Source of the DNA: Chloranthus sessilifolius
Lineage: Eukaryota; Streptophyta; Magnoliopsida; Chloranthales; Chloranthaceae
Direction of reading: 5' to 3'
Length of the DNA stretch: 64,000 nt
NCBI GenBank assembly: GCA_021018995.1
Contig: CM037585.1
Location: 69,132,646 to 69,196,645, forward strand
Positions 1 through 11,648 of the stretch are shown here, in pieces. Every line of letters starts with the position of its first letter. Positions within the stretch are counted from its first letter, which is position 1. Under the pieces are notes generated by a model. The model saw only the letters and a list, made by a program, of their open reading frames with translations, was not told the DNA's origin and did no database searches. A program made the position numbers and the translations under genes.

Positions 1-572
1 GGCAGAAATTCGAGATCAATACCTGCGGCTGTTCGACTAAGGTTAGCCACTTTCTATGTACTGGAGCACTAGTAATCGACCATATCCTATGGTATATATT
101 TACTGTTCACATGGTAATGAGGGTGTGTAACACTCAAAGGTCAATAGTGCATAGATAATGTCAATGTACATGGTTGATAATAGTAGTAACTACAAATTTA
201 GAGATGCCATTCAGTAGTACACAAAGGTAGAAGTCTGGGATATAGTGCAGCAAGCCAAAACACAACAAACCAAACAACCCTACTTTCTGTACACCTTGCC
301 ACAGAGAGATTGAAGCTCGTCGCAATGAGATCTTCAGGTTATAGCTCACCGCAATGAGAACTTAGGGTCGCCGGGCGACTGATAAAGTTTAAAGGGGGGC
401 CCGAGAGGAACAAGGCTATTTTCCCTTGAAAAGCATGATTTCCCATGCTAAATCCCCCAAATCTTCAAGAATCGACATGCATGTACCTTCCTCGACTCTA
501 TTTCCACCATTTGGACCTTGCATTGAGGTAAAACCCTAGCTTTTCCCCAGTTCATTTGTAATTCCTTCTTCT
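1..572. other. Unassigned left edge, probably 5' part of element G
   Basis: I see no gene here. The stretch at 300-365 has the words GCTCGTCGCAATGAG and GCTCACCGCAATGAG, which resemble the CTCGCCGCAACGA words in the LTR of element G at 3630-3690, so part of it may belong to G's 5' LTR or leader. No clear primer-binding site or LTR boundary could be placed. Confidence 0.3.
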
Positions 573-1874
573 ATGGCTTCAAAAAAGCAAGCCACCACCA
601 ACCTACCGGTTTCAAAACCAAAACCATCCACGAGTTCTAAGGGCAAAGCCCCTTCTAGTTTTGCTCCACCACCAACCCGAGAGCAACCTATAGGTTGGTG
701 GGCCGTAAAAGCATTGGAACCGGAATGGTCATTTGACCAGGACATTTTTGTTAATGATGATTCAGTCGTCGGGTCTTTAAACTACCTGAGATGAGCCAAA
801 CTTGAGCCATTACTTCAGCCTATCCATCCTCATTTTTACCCCCGTCTTGTGAAGCTTTTCTAACAAAACCTCAAACAGGGAGAAACCGATGGAAACCTAA
901 CCATGGTAATTGATGGATGGACTTTCCACATACATCTCTACGACATTGCCGGTGCCATGGGCTGCTGCGTGAAATATGATGATAGCCAAGACCTACAAGC
1001 ACCTCACCCCAAAGAGGTGAAATTCCATCAGATTGTCGCTAGAATGGCGGGGGGTCGTCAAGCTTCCGATCAGTCTATAACGAGGGTTCAATTACCATCA
1101 GAAATTTGATTTTTGGATGTAGTTTTTCGAAGCAATTTATATCCCCTCCAGCATGAGCAAGAATGACGGGATGCTCTTTTACGAGCCTTATTTGTGGTAC
1201 ATGAAGACCGCTGGCTTAATGCACCACGGGTAGTCTGGGAGGGCATCATTTATACTAGCGAGCAGATGTTGAGTAGCAACCCCAAACCCTTGTTGTCCAT
1301 CCTAAATGCCCGCATTATATCTTGACTTCTCGAGGGTCATGAAGACGATGAGAACGAGGACCCATATATGGTGTCGTCGGATGAGGAGATAAGGATTGAA
1401 AATGTTCGAAAATATACCAAGAACAAATGGAGTTTGACTTATAAAAGGTGCCAGCTTAGCCTCAAAAATCAACAACTTCAGCAAGATGCGAGTGGTTCCC
1501 AGTAAGAAAACCTCGAACAGCCCGCACCCGGAGCTGCACCTCAGATGCCAGCTCAGCCTCAACAACCACTGGTACAACAGGGAGACATCCTCACATTGTT
1601 TGAGTTCACCTGGCAGATGGAAGTACTACAACAACAAAATTTTAGACAACTGGACAACGATAACCATTTGCTGCACCAACGATTTGATTTCCACAATGAA
1701 ATTCTCACTCGATTGATGGAGAAAGTCTATCCAACCAGCTACACTCCATTCATGGCTCATGCACGTGAGTATACGTCAGAGTATACTAGGAATGCAGCTG
1801 GTCCGCAAGCTGGTCCATCTACTTCTGGGGCTAAACGTTGCGCTGAGCAAGCCACCGAGCAGTCGGATCAATAA
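573..1874 (+). pseudogene. Plant transposon-protein ORF of element G (gag-like or putative plant transposon protein)
   Basis: Coding signal runs across this span. The N-terminus (573-794) is Lys/Ser/Pro-rich, then comes a globular part (903-1109 includes MVIDGWTFHIHLYDIAGAMG), and the C-terminal part (1545-1874) is Gln-rich with a coiled-coil-like stretch (QMEVLQQQNFRQLDNDNHLL) and a low-complexity end. The order resembles the 'putative plant transposon protein' family found inside many plant LTR elements, whose function is unknown. No zinc knuckle, protease or RT motif is present. The frame is broken in several places. Family assignment is from memory of sequence style, not from a search. 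Confidence 0.45.
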
Positions 1875-2358
1875 TGATTCGAGAATGGTAAACACTTACT
1901 TTTAGGTCATAGCAGCTCATGATTTATCCTACTCGTGTAAACTGTTGAAATTTTTCTATGGAATGAACTGCATGCGAATGGGTTAACATGTCATCACGAA
2001 TTACAAGTGTTCAACTACAGTGTCAAATTTCATTTAGCATTGTCATGCCTTCAATTATTACGTGCTTGCTCACGTTAACTGCATCTGTGCTTGTACTGGG
2101 AATTTTGACCATATCATCGATATATCTTGCTCATGATAGTTTAAATTGTCAAATGAATATCATGTTTAGATTTTCATAGGCACATTACGCGTCATTAGGA
2201 CCAACCTCTGAACACACACACCCTTTTCGTGAATGTTCATAATTAGATTTTTACTGCATGATGTTGATCGTCAATAAGATATTGGCCGATAACACGTCTT
2301 CCATCCCCATTATAGTCATCAATTTTCGAGGATGAAAACTTATTTAAGGGGGAGAGGA
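1875..2358 (+). other. Noncoding tail and purine tract of element G
   Basis: No gene is visible. The last bases are a purine-rich run, AAGGGGGAGAGGA, directly before the TGTAACACCC of the LTR. In this family such a tract primes plus-strand DNA synthesis. Confidence 0.6.
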
Positions 2359-4196
2359 TGTAACACCCTGTAAAATTTTGAACCCGAACACACTGGGTCT
2401 ACGTACATGAGCCCAGTGACCCTGTACGATCAACACCGTGGATCGAAATTGATCATGGTACATAGAAGTAAGTGCACCATTGTAAGTGGTTACACGTACT
2501 AAGTCGTGTAGTTCTAGCATAGACTCGAGGACTTCCATTGGTAAAAACCCTGAGTTGTGACCTTCAGGACACTTGAGAAGCACTAAGCCCCCTATTTTTG
2601 GTCTTATTATAAGCCCATACACAATGCTGGTGTGTGGGGTGCACACTAGAACACTATCTATGTTGTTCTTACATGTCCGTACACTATGGTGGATGTGTTG
2701 GTCACACACCAAAGCATGGCCCTCAATCTAAATATATCTTCCCACGACTAAAACCATGCACAAGTTAAGAATACCATATTTGTGAGACACTTGAGTCGTG
2801 GAACACCCTCTCCTTTTGAAAAAATCCCAAATCATGAGATCACTACTCCAATCTGTTGAACTCGCCATTCTCCTTAGAAAATTCACTCCGAAAGATCATG
2901 ACTTTCTGAACATCGACCTCCTACGATTGAGAAATCAAACGGTTGAGCATGTGAACAATGAGACATCTCTTCACCAAAAATCGAAGACTTCGCATGCGAA
3001 GAATCCACGAAAGTAAATGTGTTAACCCTATCTCGTAAATCTTGATTCCCTAAATCAAGATTTAATTTAGGAGATTCTGGAATTTCATGCAACGAACCTT
3101 CAAGGGTCGGACGTGTGATAGGATTAATAGCCGAGTTCATCGAGTTCTGAGGCTTCTGAGCGTTGCATGCATGATCAAATGAGGGTGGGAAGTCTTGATT
3201 TCCAAAATCTAGGACATAATTAAACAAATTCTGGAAATTCATACAACGAAACTTCGAGAATCGAATGTGTGAAGGGCTTGGAGGTCGAGTTCTCTGATGT
3301 TCGATGTTTCAGAACATAGCATGTGCAATCAAAGTAGGATAGAGACTAGAACTTAGCTTTATAATACCAATTTTAGGTTTGATTACATATGTGGGACGAG
3401 GATCATATAAGAAGAATTTAGTTTACAAAGCTAGAAGATGAAATAAAAGGGCATGCGAACCCATCAGGCTCGCCGTGGCGACTTTGAGTCTCGTCGCGGC
3501 TAGATGTGTCCTGAAGCACTCGCCACCATGACGAGTGCTACACTGAAATACAGGCCATTTTGGCACTGTGACTGCTCTCCACGGCGAGGCCTTATATGCC
3601 ACTGGGAATCTATACACCTCACTGTTTAGCTCGCCGCAACGACGTACTCTGCTTCTGTGTGATTGGGTGTGGGCCCTTTAGCTCGCCGCAACGAGGTACT
3701 CTGTTTATCACAAATACGATTCATTAATACATAGGTTATGTGCCATATGTTATTTAGGGTAAGTTTGAGGGGCCTTTGAGAAAAATTTTGCTTCGATTCG
3801 TGCCATTTTTTTCACGAGTTTCGACTTTAAGGTAGGGAAGAATACTTTCCCCAATTACTTGTTTTCTCGAATTCATGCCAATGATGCAAGTATAAAATTT
3901 AGTATATTTTCTAGAAATGTTATTCATGAAATATTGAAATGCTTTGAATGTTATAATTTGATTTCCGCACATGAATTGCGTGGCCTTGTAGTCTAACATC
4001 TTGAGATAATCATTGTGTCCGATTCAAAAAGTTCCTAATTCTAGTTTTGATCTATGTATTTATTCCTACAGCATATATATGTTCCAATTTTGTATGTCTG
4101 TTAAGTCTCAGTTTAAGGGACCCTGTTAACGTAGCTCAGGGGCTTGACATCTTGGTTCAAGTGACCCTGTTAACGTAGCTCAGGGGCTTGACTTAT
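2359..4196 (+). repeat. 3' LTR of element G, right part missing from this location
   Basis: The LTR starts TGTAACACCCTG after a purine tract. It contains GC-rich words of the CTCGCCGTGGCGAC kind (3465-3690) and two copies of an AGGGACCCTGTTAAC..AGGGGCTTGAC minisatellite at the right end. The LTR is cut at 4196 by the insertion of element C. The remainder should lie beyond C, outside the window. Confidence 0.6.
4116..4192 (+). repeat. Minisatellite, two copies (CCCTGTTAACGTAGCTCAGG)
   Basis: Two units, about 43 bp apart, share GACCCTGTTAACGTAGCTC and AGGGGCTTGAC. The same minisatellite in diverged form is repeated six times in solo LTR F at 11391-11648, which links G and F as related LTR families. 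Confidence 0.75.
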
Positions 4197-6116
4197 TGTT
4201 GAGTATAATTGTTGTGCATTTATTTTATTAAATAATATTGGTAAAAATATGGCACAAAAGCACAAAAATGGGATGGATTGAAACAACACAAAAACAACAA
4301 CAATTTATATATAGATCTGCAAGATCAAGGCTGTTGTAGCAAGTTTTGATGAATAAGAGTTTGTCCCACAGAGAATTTTTGATCTAAGGTAGTAACTTTC
4401 CAGATCTACTACAGATTTGGCAAATCTAATCCTATTCTAACTTAAACTAAGAAAAATAGGAGAAAGAGGTGGAGTTTTTTTTTGGTTGTCACTACACTGA
4501 AAACAGAAATGAAATAGATCTAATTAAAAACAAAATCAAATGCCAAATTAGAGATAAAGGAAGAGAGAATTGAAGAAGATAGCAGATATTTTGGTAAAAT
4601 AAAACTAAAATATGGAGAAGTAAACAGCCAGGGAAAAGTCTTTCACTATAAAATTGATTTGCAAAGCAGAGTAGAAGCTGGATCTACAGTAAACCTTTAT
4701 TTGGCTACAAGCACAAATGCAAGGTAAAAGGATCTAAATCAGCACTGAGATATGGACTAGTCCTAGGATTATACTCTGTCCACTCAAATGGTCACAGATT
4801 ATCCCATGGATATAATCTAGTCATGGAGGAAGAGATGAAACAGTAAAGTCACTGCAAATGCTATGGATGCAAGGCTACAAGCTCATGCATCCATAGGTAT
4901 ATAAAATCTATAGAAATCCGATGGAAATCACGAGATCTATAGATTAAATGAACAGTAAAACCAGTTATTCATTGATCTAATACTTACAACGAATCAACCC
5001 TCATATCTGCAGTCTCTGTAATGTCCACACTTCTTATAACACTTTTACAATTCAGATTACAGATCGAACTAACCCTATCTGTTACAGAGATTTAGCTAGC
5101 CATGGCTGCACTAAGGGGTGAAGAGACGAATAACAACAAAAGAAAAAGGCGGGAATAGACTTCTTCAAAAATCCCCCGATCTCTGGATGTTTAGATCTCT
5201 TTTATTCCTTCTTATATATACAATTCCTTGGTGTACTTGATCTGCCTAGGCCAATCAGAGAAGAGGAGAATCAAATCAGTTTAAGACCTGATGACATGGC
5301 TGAATTTCATCCAAGTATTGTGCCTAATTCATTAGAAAAATAATGCACATGTGGGGCAATTCGGTTAGGTGTCAGCTAGTTGATGGAGTTTCAAAAATGT
5401 CTTTCAAAACTGACAACTAACTGCTTGAACACGTGCCTCGAGTGGTTGAGGCTTCAGAACATAATTCTCGAGAGGTTCTCGAGCAGTTAGAGGCTTTAGG
5501 CATGAATCTCGAGTGGTTGGATGGGCTTCAGGACTTCACTCGAGTAGATCAGAAGCTACTCAACAGGTTAGTGTGCATCTTGAGTGCATTAGATCCAGCT
5601 GCTCGACAGGTTACTTGCCTCATCCCTGTACCACTCAACAGGTTGCTGATTTAAGTTGTAAACTGCTCGGCAGGTTTAGACAACCACTCGAGAAGTTAAA
5701 TCTACAGCTACAAACTACTCGAGTGGATGATGTTGCAGCTATGAACCACTCGACAACATCACTGCAGCTTTAGCAACTGCTCGAGTGTGCATCAGATCTA
5801 CTCGACAGGTGCTTTAAGTGGTCGAGGAGTCATTTACTGTTGGTCGAATGTGCTCGAGAACTGCTCGAGCTTACTGTTCTGCACCCCTGCTGCTATGCCT
5901 AGCCTGTTGCAGTACTCTATCATGCATGGGTCTTCTCATCGGCTAGTCATCGACTCTAATCTCCCTCCTTTTGGCTTTTGCTACATGAATTTCCGAACTT
6001 CACTGCAGAATATTGCTTACTACAAAACAACACTCAAAAAGCAGTTATTAAACAGCTCTAAGGTCTAGTAAGGGCTACATTAAAAGGTGAAAAGTGGTAC
6101 TTTTCAGTGATTAACA
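4197..6116 (-). repeat. 3' LTR of element C
   Basis: Read on the minus strand it begins TGTTAATCACTGAAAAG at 6116 and finishes ...CAACA at 4197, about 1.92 kb with TG..CA ends. The stretch at 4290-4370, with words such as GTAGCAAGTTTTGATGA, matches in reverse the end of the solo LTR at 28407-31009, and the start shares GAAAAGTACCACTTTTCACC with it. The left flank CTTAT is the candidate target duplication; its partner is not in the window. Confidence 0.7.
5430..5875. repeat. Cluster of CTCGAG/CTCGACAGGTT words inside C's LTR
   Basis: About fifteen degenerate copies of a word such as CTCGAGNGGTT or CTCGACAGGTT occur at irregular intervals of 20-45 bp. The related LTR at 48174 has a cluster of CCTGTCGAGAGGTT words in its corresponding part. 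The cluster is unlikely to be coding, although it opens a 73-codon frame by chance. Confidence 0.7.
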
Positions 6117-8119
6117 CGCCCACAAACCTAATCTTTGCTAGTCCTCGAGCAAAGAAAAAATTAAACACTTACTCTAATAATTTAAATGTCACTTTCGTAG
6201 GGAGCATGGATGCATTTAGCTTATACATCAAGCATTTTAAACCCGTAGGTGATCCCTAGTGGAGGAGTGAAGTCTCCTGAGGGTTTTCAGTGAAGATACC
6301 CACAAACTTCCTAATGAAAATAGTTAAAACAAGTGCATTCAGTGACAAGTCAGATTTCAACATACCTAGCTTAATTCCATACCTTGCTCTTTCAAATTAG
6401 AGAAGTCTTAAAATAGTAAATGTAAACAATTTAATACTTAAATTATCATGTATGCTCATCACAGCCAATCAATTATCATCAAGAGTGTAGTGTGTGTAAA
6501 TCAGTATAAAGCTCACCATTAATTCAAAAATCAGGTTCAAACAGTGCCTCAATAAATTCAATTTCAAGCCCAATCCTCACCAAGGCAGTCTCTCACAAAT
6601 GAATTGAAGGGTGTTCAATTTCACTCTAGCTCAAGATCAGTCACAGACCCCAAATAGGTCTGCAAGCATGAGCATAGGCATTTGCTTTTATTTCCTAACT
6701 TCATGATGTTCTTTTCACTATAGATCAAACATCCCTTCATCTCCACATAGCAGCTCAATTCACTTTGGATCACTAAGGACTTTTATTGGGTCATAATGTG
6801 GCTTAGGGGTGAGGTTCATAAAGAATAAAGGGGTAGAATAGATTCGATATTGAGAAATCAGCAAGGGGAGGAGGTGATTCATGACTTCACCTACTTCATT
6901 ACAGCACAACTTCACCTTCCAACAACTTTTTCAAATATGAAGTGGCCACTTCTTCTCCTATTTCCAATTTTCAGATGAAATACTTCTTTTGACTTCTCTT
7001 TCTTTCTCTTATTTTTTTTTCATTATTATTATATATATATTGATGGTTGCCACAGCCATACAACTGATACACTGCTTTACTTAGATATTCGCCCTTCTCC
7101 TTCTCTTTCCACCAAATGTCAAACCTGCTCACCTGTCTTCACTTCTTCTTCCACCTTCTGAATTCTGAGATTGAGTGTAAGGTTGAATCAGGTCAAGAGG
7201 TTCAGGTTCAATTATTCTAGTGTTTTTCAAAGAAAAATGGAATTTTCAGGCTCAAAGAGTGGTTGCAAAGGAGGCAATTCAATGGGTATAGATTTCAAGC
7301 TCAAACTGTCAAAATGAGGCCTTAGATCATCTCCTTAGTGTCATGAGTTCTGCTAAACAGTTTCAATTTGGGAATGCCTAACTTCTAGTGACAAGGTTTG
7401 AGTCAGCCAGTTCTTAAAGCACAACAATTGCCAAAGACACTCTTCAAAAGATATTTTTTTTGTATGGGCCCAAATCTCACTGGGTATGGTCTTCAAATTA
7501 ACCCATGGGACATGTTCTCACCTTTTTTCTCTCCTTACTAGTTCACTATGTACTGATTGCGAAAAAAAAATTCTTGATGATCACTTCATGGAAGTGTTGA
7601 ATTTTTAAAAAGATTCCAGTATTAAATAGTCTACTATACATTTTAATTCTCCCTTTTTTCAAAATTGCTTAGGTAGAACTTTACTCTATTAGTTTCAATC
7701 TGACTATTACTGCTACACTTAGCTTAACCATCTCTCAATATGACTACTACTGCTGCACTTAGTTTAACCATATCCTTGGTCTACCCTGTCATACCCCCAA
7801 ACCTAATATAAACAGTGTCCTCACTGTTGCAATAGACAGGTAGGTAGGGGCAGCAGGGAATGCAAAAGATTAACCATAGACAGTAGAAAATAGGAATGTA
7901 CAACAGAAATAACAAAAAAAATAAACAAAGAAGCACAATGCAAATCAACACTAAATCAATATTAACCAACACTAAATCAACACACAAAAGATATTTTCTT
8001 TAACAAAATATATATTAACCAAGACTATGTCCAAAATTAACAAGAGACTGAAAATATACAACCAGTTCTAAGACAGAAACTACAGACAGAACCTAAGTAC
8101 AAACTGGCAACACTAAATC
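6117..8119 (-). other. Noncoding 3' tail of element C
   Basis: No gene is supported. The end next to the LTR (6118-6160) reads on the minus strand as TTTGCTCGAGGACTAGCAAA followed by a T/G-rich purine-type tract. The rest is AT-rich with homopolymer runs and no long frame on either strand that continues between pieces. Confidence 0.5.
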
Positions 8120-8302
8120 CTAAGAAGAGTCAGAATCAGAATCTAAGTCAATAGGGTCCTTTTCAGCTTTGTCCTTCCCTTTTTTCACAGTTGTAGCTTG
8201 TACAACACCAGCCTTGATTCTTATTGCAACTAATTTCTTGGGCTTAGTGTTGCTCTTCTCTTGGGAAGGTTCTTTCATAGATACCCCTTTGGTGAATGTA
8301 GG
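8120..8302 (-). pseudogene. C-terminal coding piece of element C ORF
   Basis: On the minus strand this piece is Lys-rich (KPKKLVAIRIKAG, KKGKDKAEKD) and ends in an acidic Asp/Ser tail with DLDSDSDSS. It stops abruptly at the GTAGG target duplication where element B entered. The coding strand agrees with the orientation of C's LTR. Function is unknown. A Lys-rich then Asp/Ser-rich tail suggests a nucleic-acid or chromatin contact, which is inference only. Confidence 0.5.
8298..8302. repeat. Target-site duplication GTAGG, left side of element B
   Basis: GTAGG stands directly before TGTAGACGCC, the start of B's 5' LTR. The identical five bases stand directly after the other end of B at 41783-41787. 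This pair proves that B, with all its nested insertions, went into element C as one event. Confidence 0.9.
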
Positions 8303-8702
8303 TGTAGACGCCCCCATTTTTCCCCCTCAGAATGTACAAATCTGTTTGATCAACCTTCGACCTTATAACCCTAATTGGAACCATATACTGATACAATAGT
8401 ATATGGCTGAACACAGGCTAAAACAATAGCTCTGTGGCTCAAACCCCTTAACCCTAATGTGGGGAATATATGCTGAAACAATAGTATACTACTGAACCTA
8501 GGTTGAAACAATAACTCTGCGGCTCAAGCCCCATGACCCTAACGTGAGGACCATGCATTGAAACAATAGTACATGGCTGAGCACATGCTGAAATAATAGC
8601 TCTGTGGCTCAGATCCCGACATAGGAGACTATGTACTGAAACAATAGTATATAGTCGAAATATTGACTGAAATAATAGTCTGGCATTTCAGACCCCCTAA
8701 CC
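8303..8702 (+). repeat. 5' LTR of element B, left piece
   Basis: It starts TGTAGACGCCCCCATTTTTC and runs into the LTR satellite array. Solo LTR F was inserted at 8703, duplicating TAACC (8698-8702 and 12397-12401). The start matches the 3' LTR at about 38824 and the D LTR at 43662. Confidence 0.85.
8360..8700 (+). repeat. 85-bp LTR satellite array, left part
   Basis: Units begin ACCATATACTGA.ACAATAGTATATGG and end AGCTCTGTGGCTCAG. Inside each unit the word CTGAAACAATAG or a variant occurs twice. Some units carry GAGACTATATACTG in place of GGGACCATATACTG, giving a two-type higher-order pattern that continues after F. Confidence 0.85.
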
Positions 8703-8892
8703 TGTCACAGTTGACAAATTTTCCTTTCAATATATATTTATATATATATGTTACACAATAAATAAATAAATAAGTTACGAAATAATAAAATAGTGCATCA
8801 CATAAATTGGTATTGATGCATCGGTATGGTTGACACATAAAGGTGCCCACCATTTTGACCCAAAACCCGGTAAACAAAAGATTTTTATGGCA

Positions 8893-8963
8893 CCTGAGGC
8901 AAACAAGTGGTTGCCTCAGCCCATGAGGCAAGAAAAATATGTTTGCCTCAGCACTTGAGGCAA
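8893..8963. repeat. TTGCCTCAG word cluster with alternating orientation in F
   Basis: Five copies of a 9-bp word alternate in orientation: CTGAGGCAA (8894), TTGCCTCAG (8911), ATGAGGCAA (8923), TTGCCTCAG (8943), TTGAGGCAA (8955). Neighbouring copies can pair as hairpins. Confidence 0.8.
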
Positions 8964-9989
8964 CCATAGTAATATAATTAAATAGTTTCTCCAATTACAT
9001 ATACACATAGTTTGTGTATTATAATTATATGACAGCTTTGGTTTCGTTTGGCTTATATGCATATAACTAATATGCATATATAAGTTAAAAACAAAGGCCA
9101 GCTTTACATACAATCCCAGCCCCAAGTAATATGTAAGCTAAGATATGTGTTGCAGTTTTATCCTACAGCCCAAATCCAGGTTGTATAAGACTTATACACT
9201 CAAAACAGTGTATGATACTTGTATTAAAGCCAAATCCACAATTGGCTTATATGCCTATATATTGAAACCTCTGGGTACACAATACATGGGAATTCATCCC
9301 ATATCAGCTTATAAGCTGATTTATTCGGCAGCAGCCTACACGCAAGCGTGAGTCATACTTGACTCTCATGCATGCAAAGTGGATATCGCCACTACAAGAA
9401 CTCGCCAACTAGTTCGTTCTTCTTCCTCCTTGAAGACTTGAAGAAAATCTAAACCCCATTCAAATCTGCACAATCATTAAAACCAGAGAAGAATGTTTTT
9501 TTAAAACACTATCTCTCAAACCCTTCTCTCGTAAATCTCTTGAATTCAACCTTAAATTCAGAACCTTGAATCACAAGGTAACCTGCGGTTCGATCAAGAG
9601 GATTACGAAGGAGATTGCTAGGTCTCAGAAAGGTCAGTACAACCCTAGTTCTTACGAGCTCGGTGAACTCGACACCGACACACGTTCGGCATCATCGTAA
9701 TGATAAATTCACCAAAAGGTATGCCGTAAACACATAGCTTTCCTAGACTAGGTTAGTTAAGAAGTTCATTTAGATAAATGATAAATCTGTGTTGTCGATT
9801 CACTGAGACCGAATCTTCAGCACGAATCACAAATTGAAATGGGTTTTGGAACCCGTATTGGTAAATAAACTACACCAAAAATTTTGCACAAAAATGAATA
9901 AGAAAATCCAGTTTTCTATGAAATAGATATAAGAAATATATTATCCATATTTATACAAAATAATCAGCCAATTGCCTGAGTTAAAAGAA

Positions 9990-10280
9990 GTCAAAGTGGA
10001 GCAGAAAACACCCCGGCAAGCCAAGCCTGACAGGCTTGCCACGGCAAGCATTGTGCGTTGACCACTGTTCGGTATTTTGGTCATTACTTTTAACCCCGAA
10101 CTCTGATTGGCATGATTCTTGATGCATTTGAAAGGGAACAATGAACCCTATAACTTTGATGAAGTAACAAATCCCTAAATATAACATTTAAAGGGTCAAA
10201 AAGAAGTAATAAGTTGCGGCAAGGTGTTCAGCTAGGCTGCTTGCCGAGGTAACCCTGTGGCTTGTCGACGCAAGCCCATT
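9990..10280. repeat. GGCAAGCC/GGCTTGCC words in F
   Basis: CGGCAAGCC, GGCTTGCCACGGCAAGC, TTGCGGCAAGG, CTTGCCGAGG and GCTTGTCGACGCAAGC occur within 290 bp. They are inverted GC-rich words embedded in AT-rich LTR, comparable with the CTCGCCG words in G's LTR (3465-3690) but with different spelling. Confidence 0.6.
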
Positions 10281-11390
10281 TCTGGTTTGTGCCGGTGCCG
10301 TGTGACACCTTTTGTCTGTGTATGAATGTGTGAATTGACTCTATGACTCGGTAACCTCTAGAGCATGTATTTGGGGTCTAAAGTGATCCCGTATCTCAAT
10401 TGAAATACTAAAGCCAGGAATATTACACCATAGGTGCAACTTGGCACACATGACAGGTTCCTAACAGTGAAGGTATTCTTGAATGCATGAGTACATGTAC
10501 AAGAAGATACACGTGCGCGTGAGTGAAGGTAGGAAATTTTACCTTGCTACGTTATAATTGGTTTCTTCTTTGCATCTTGGATTGTACATTATTATATATA
10601 TTTATTTATTTTCGATCAAGATCATGCTAAACTCGATATATTGATTGTATATACATGTGAAGCTATACGTCTGATGTAATGATGTTAGTCAGTTTAATAT
10701 ATACGTCTGCTATGATGATATTAAGTCCGTTTTTCAATTAATGCATGCTTATGATCAGATCAGTTCAAGTATGCTAGTTCAGTTTAATTTATTACATGCG
10801 TATGATCAAATCAGCTCGATGTATGAGTGTATGCTAGTTCAGTTTGAGTGATATATGATTTTGATCAGATCAGCTTGATAAGATCAGTTCAACTCGACAT
10901 ATGTGATTATGTTAGAAATATTGTCAGACCAATTTAGATGATATGATATAGACTAGTAGATGAATGTGTATGCATGATGATACTAGAGTAATTTAGAAGA
11001 AAATTTATGAATCATGATGAAAATATAGTTCAGATACAACATATAATAATGTATGCAAATGCTAGCTTAGTTTTGATGATGTGCTAGTTTTTGATGTATG
11101 CCTATGACTGATGGTGTTAGATCAGTTTATAGTACTATATATTGATGATAAGAGCTTCAGACTTGATATATGCTTTGCATGATTATGATGTTAGTTCAGC
11201 TTCAATACATGATGATCAATGATTATGCTAGTTTCGGTTATATATGATCATGTGAGTTCAGTTATTCAAATCAGTTTTACTATATGATTCTCTGATATCT
11301 ATTCATAATGTTCTTGCATACATATTACCATGCATTGTTCATGTCTTGTTATCCTTTATGTCATGTACATGTCTTTGCTTCGTCTTGAGC

Positions 11391-11648
11391 CAAGTGATCC
11401 CGTTAACTCGGGAGCTTGATTGTGTAAGTCTTGAAACAAGTGATCCCGCTAACTCGGGAGCTTGGCAAGTGATCCCGCTAACTCGGGAGCTTGATGGTCT
11501 TGTACCAAGTGACCCTGTTAACTTAGCTCAGGAGCTTGACTTGTCTCGAATCAAGTGACCTTGATAACATAGATCAAGGGCTTCATTTGATCAAGGGATT
11601 CATTTCTCGGTGCTAGTGACCGTGTTAACATAGCTCAGGGGCTAGACA
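11391..11648 (+). repeat. CAAGTGATCCCGYTAACTCGGGAGCTTG minisatellite in F
   Basis: Six diverged units start near 11391, 11437, 11466, 11506, 11552 and 11613. Early units read TCCCG..AACTCGGGAGCTTG, in which CCCG and CGGG pair around TTAACT. Later units read GACC.TGTTAACATAGCTCAGG as in element G. Confidence 0.8.

Larger units (their letters stand above)
1..4196 (+). mobile_element. Element G: partial LTR retrotransposon, Tekay-like ends, 5' end outside window
   Basis: G shows an internal ORF region (573-1874), a noncoding tail, a purine tract (about 2346-2358) and a 3' LTR start at 2359 with TGTAACACCC. The tail reads TTTTCGAGGATGAAAAC then AAGGGGGAGAGGA, the usual junction before the 3' LTR of plant chromovirus/Tekay-type elements. 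No reverse transcriptase is visible, so it may be a non-autonomous member, though its left end is not in view. It is broken in several places and is cut at 4196 by element C, which makes it the oldest layer in the window. Confidence 0.6.

Noticed and set aside
5433-5773. Two small plus-strand frames
   Set aside because: They fall in the CTCGAG word cluster of C's LTR and have no start context or protein-like composition.
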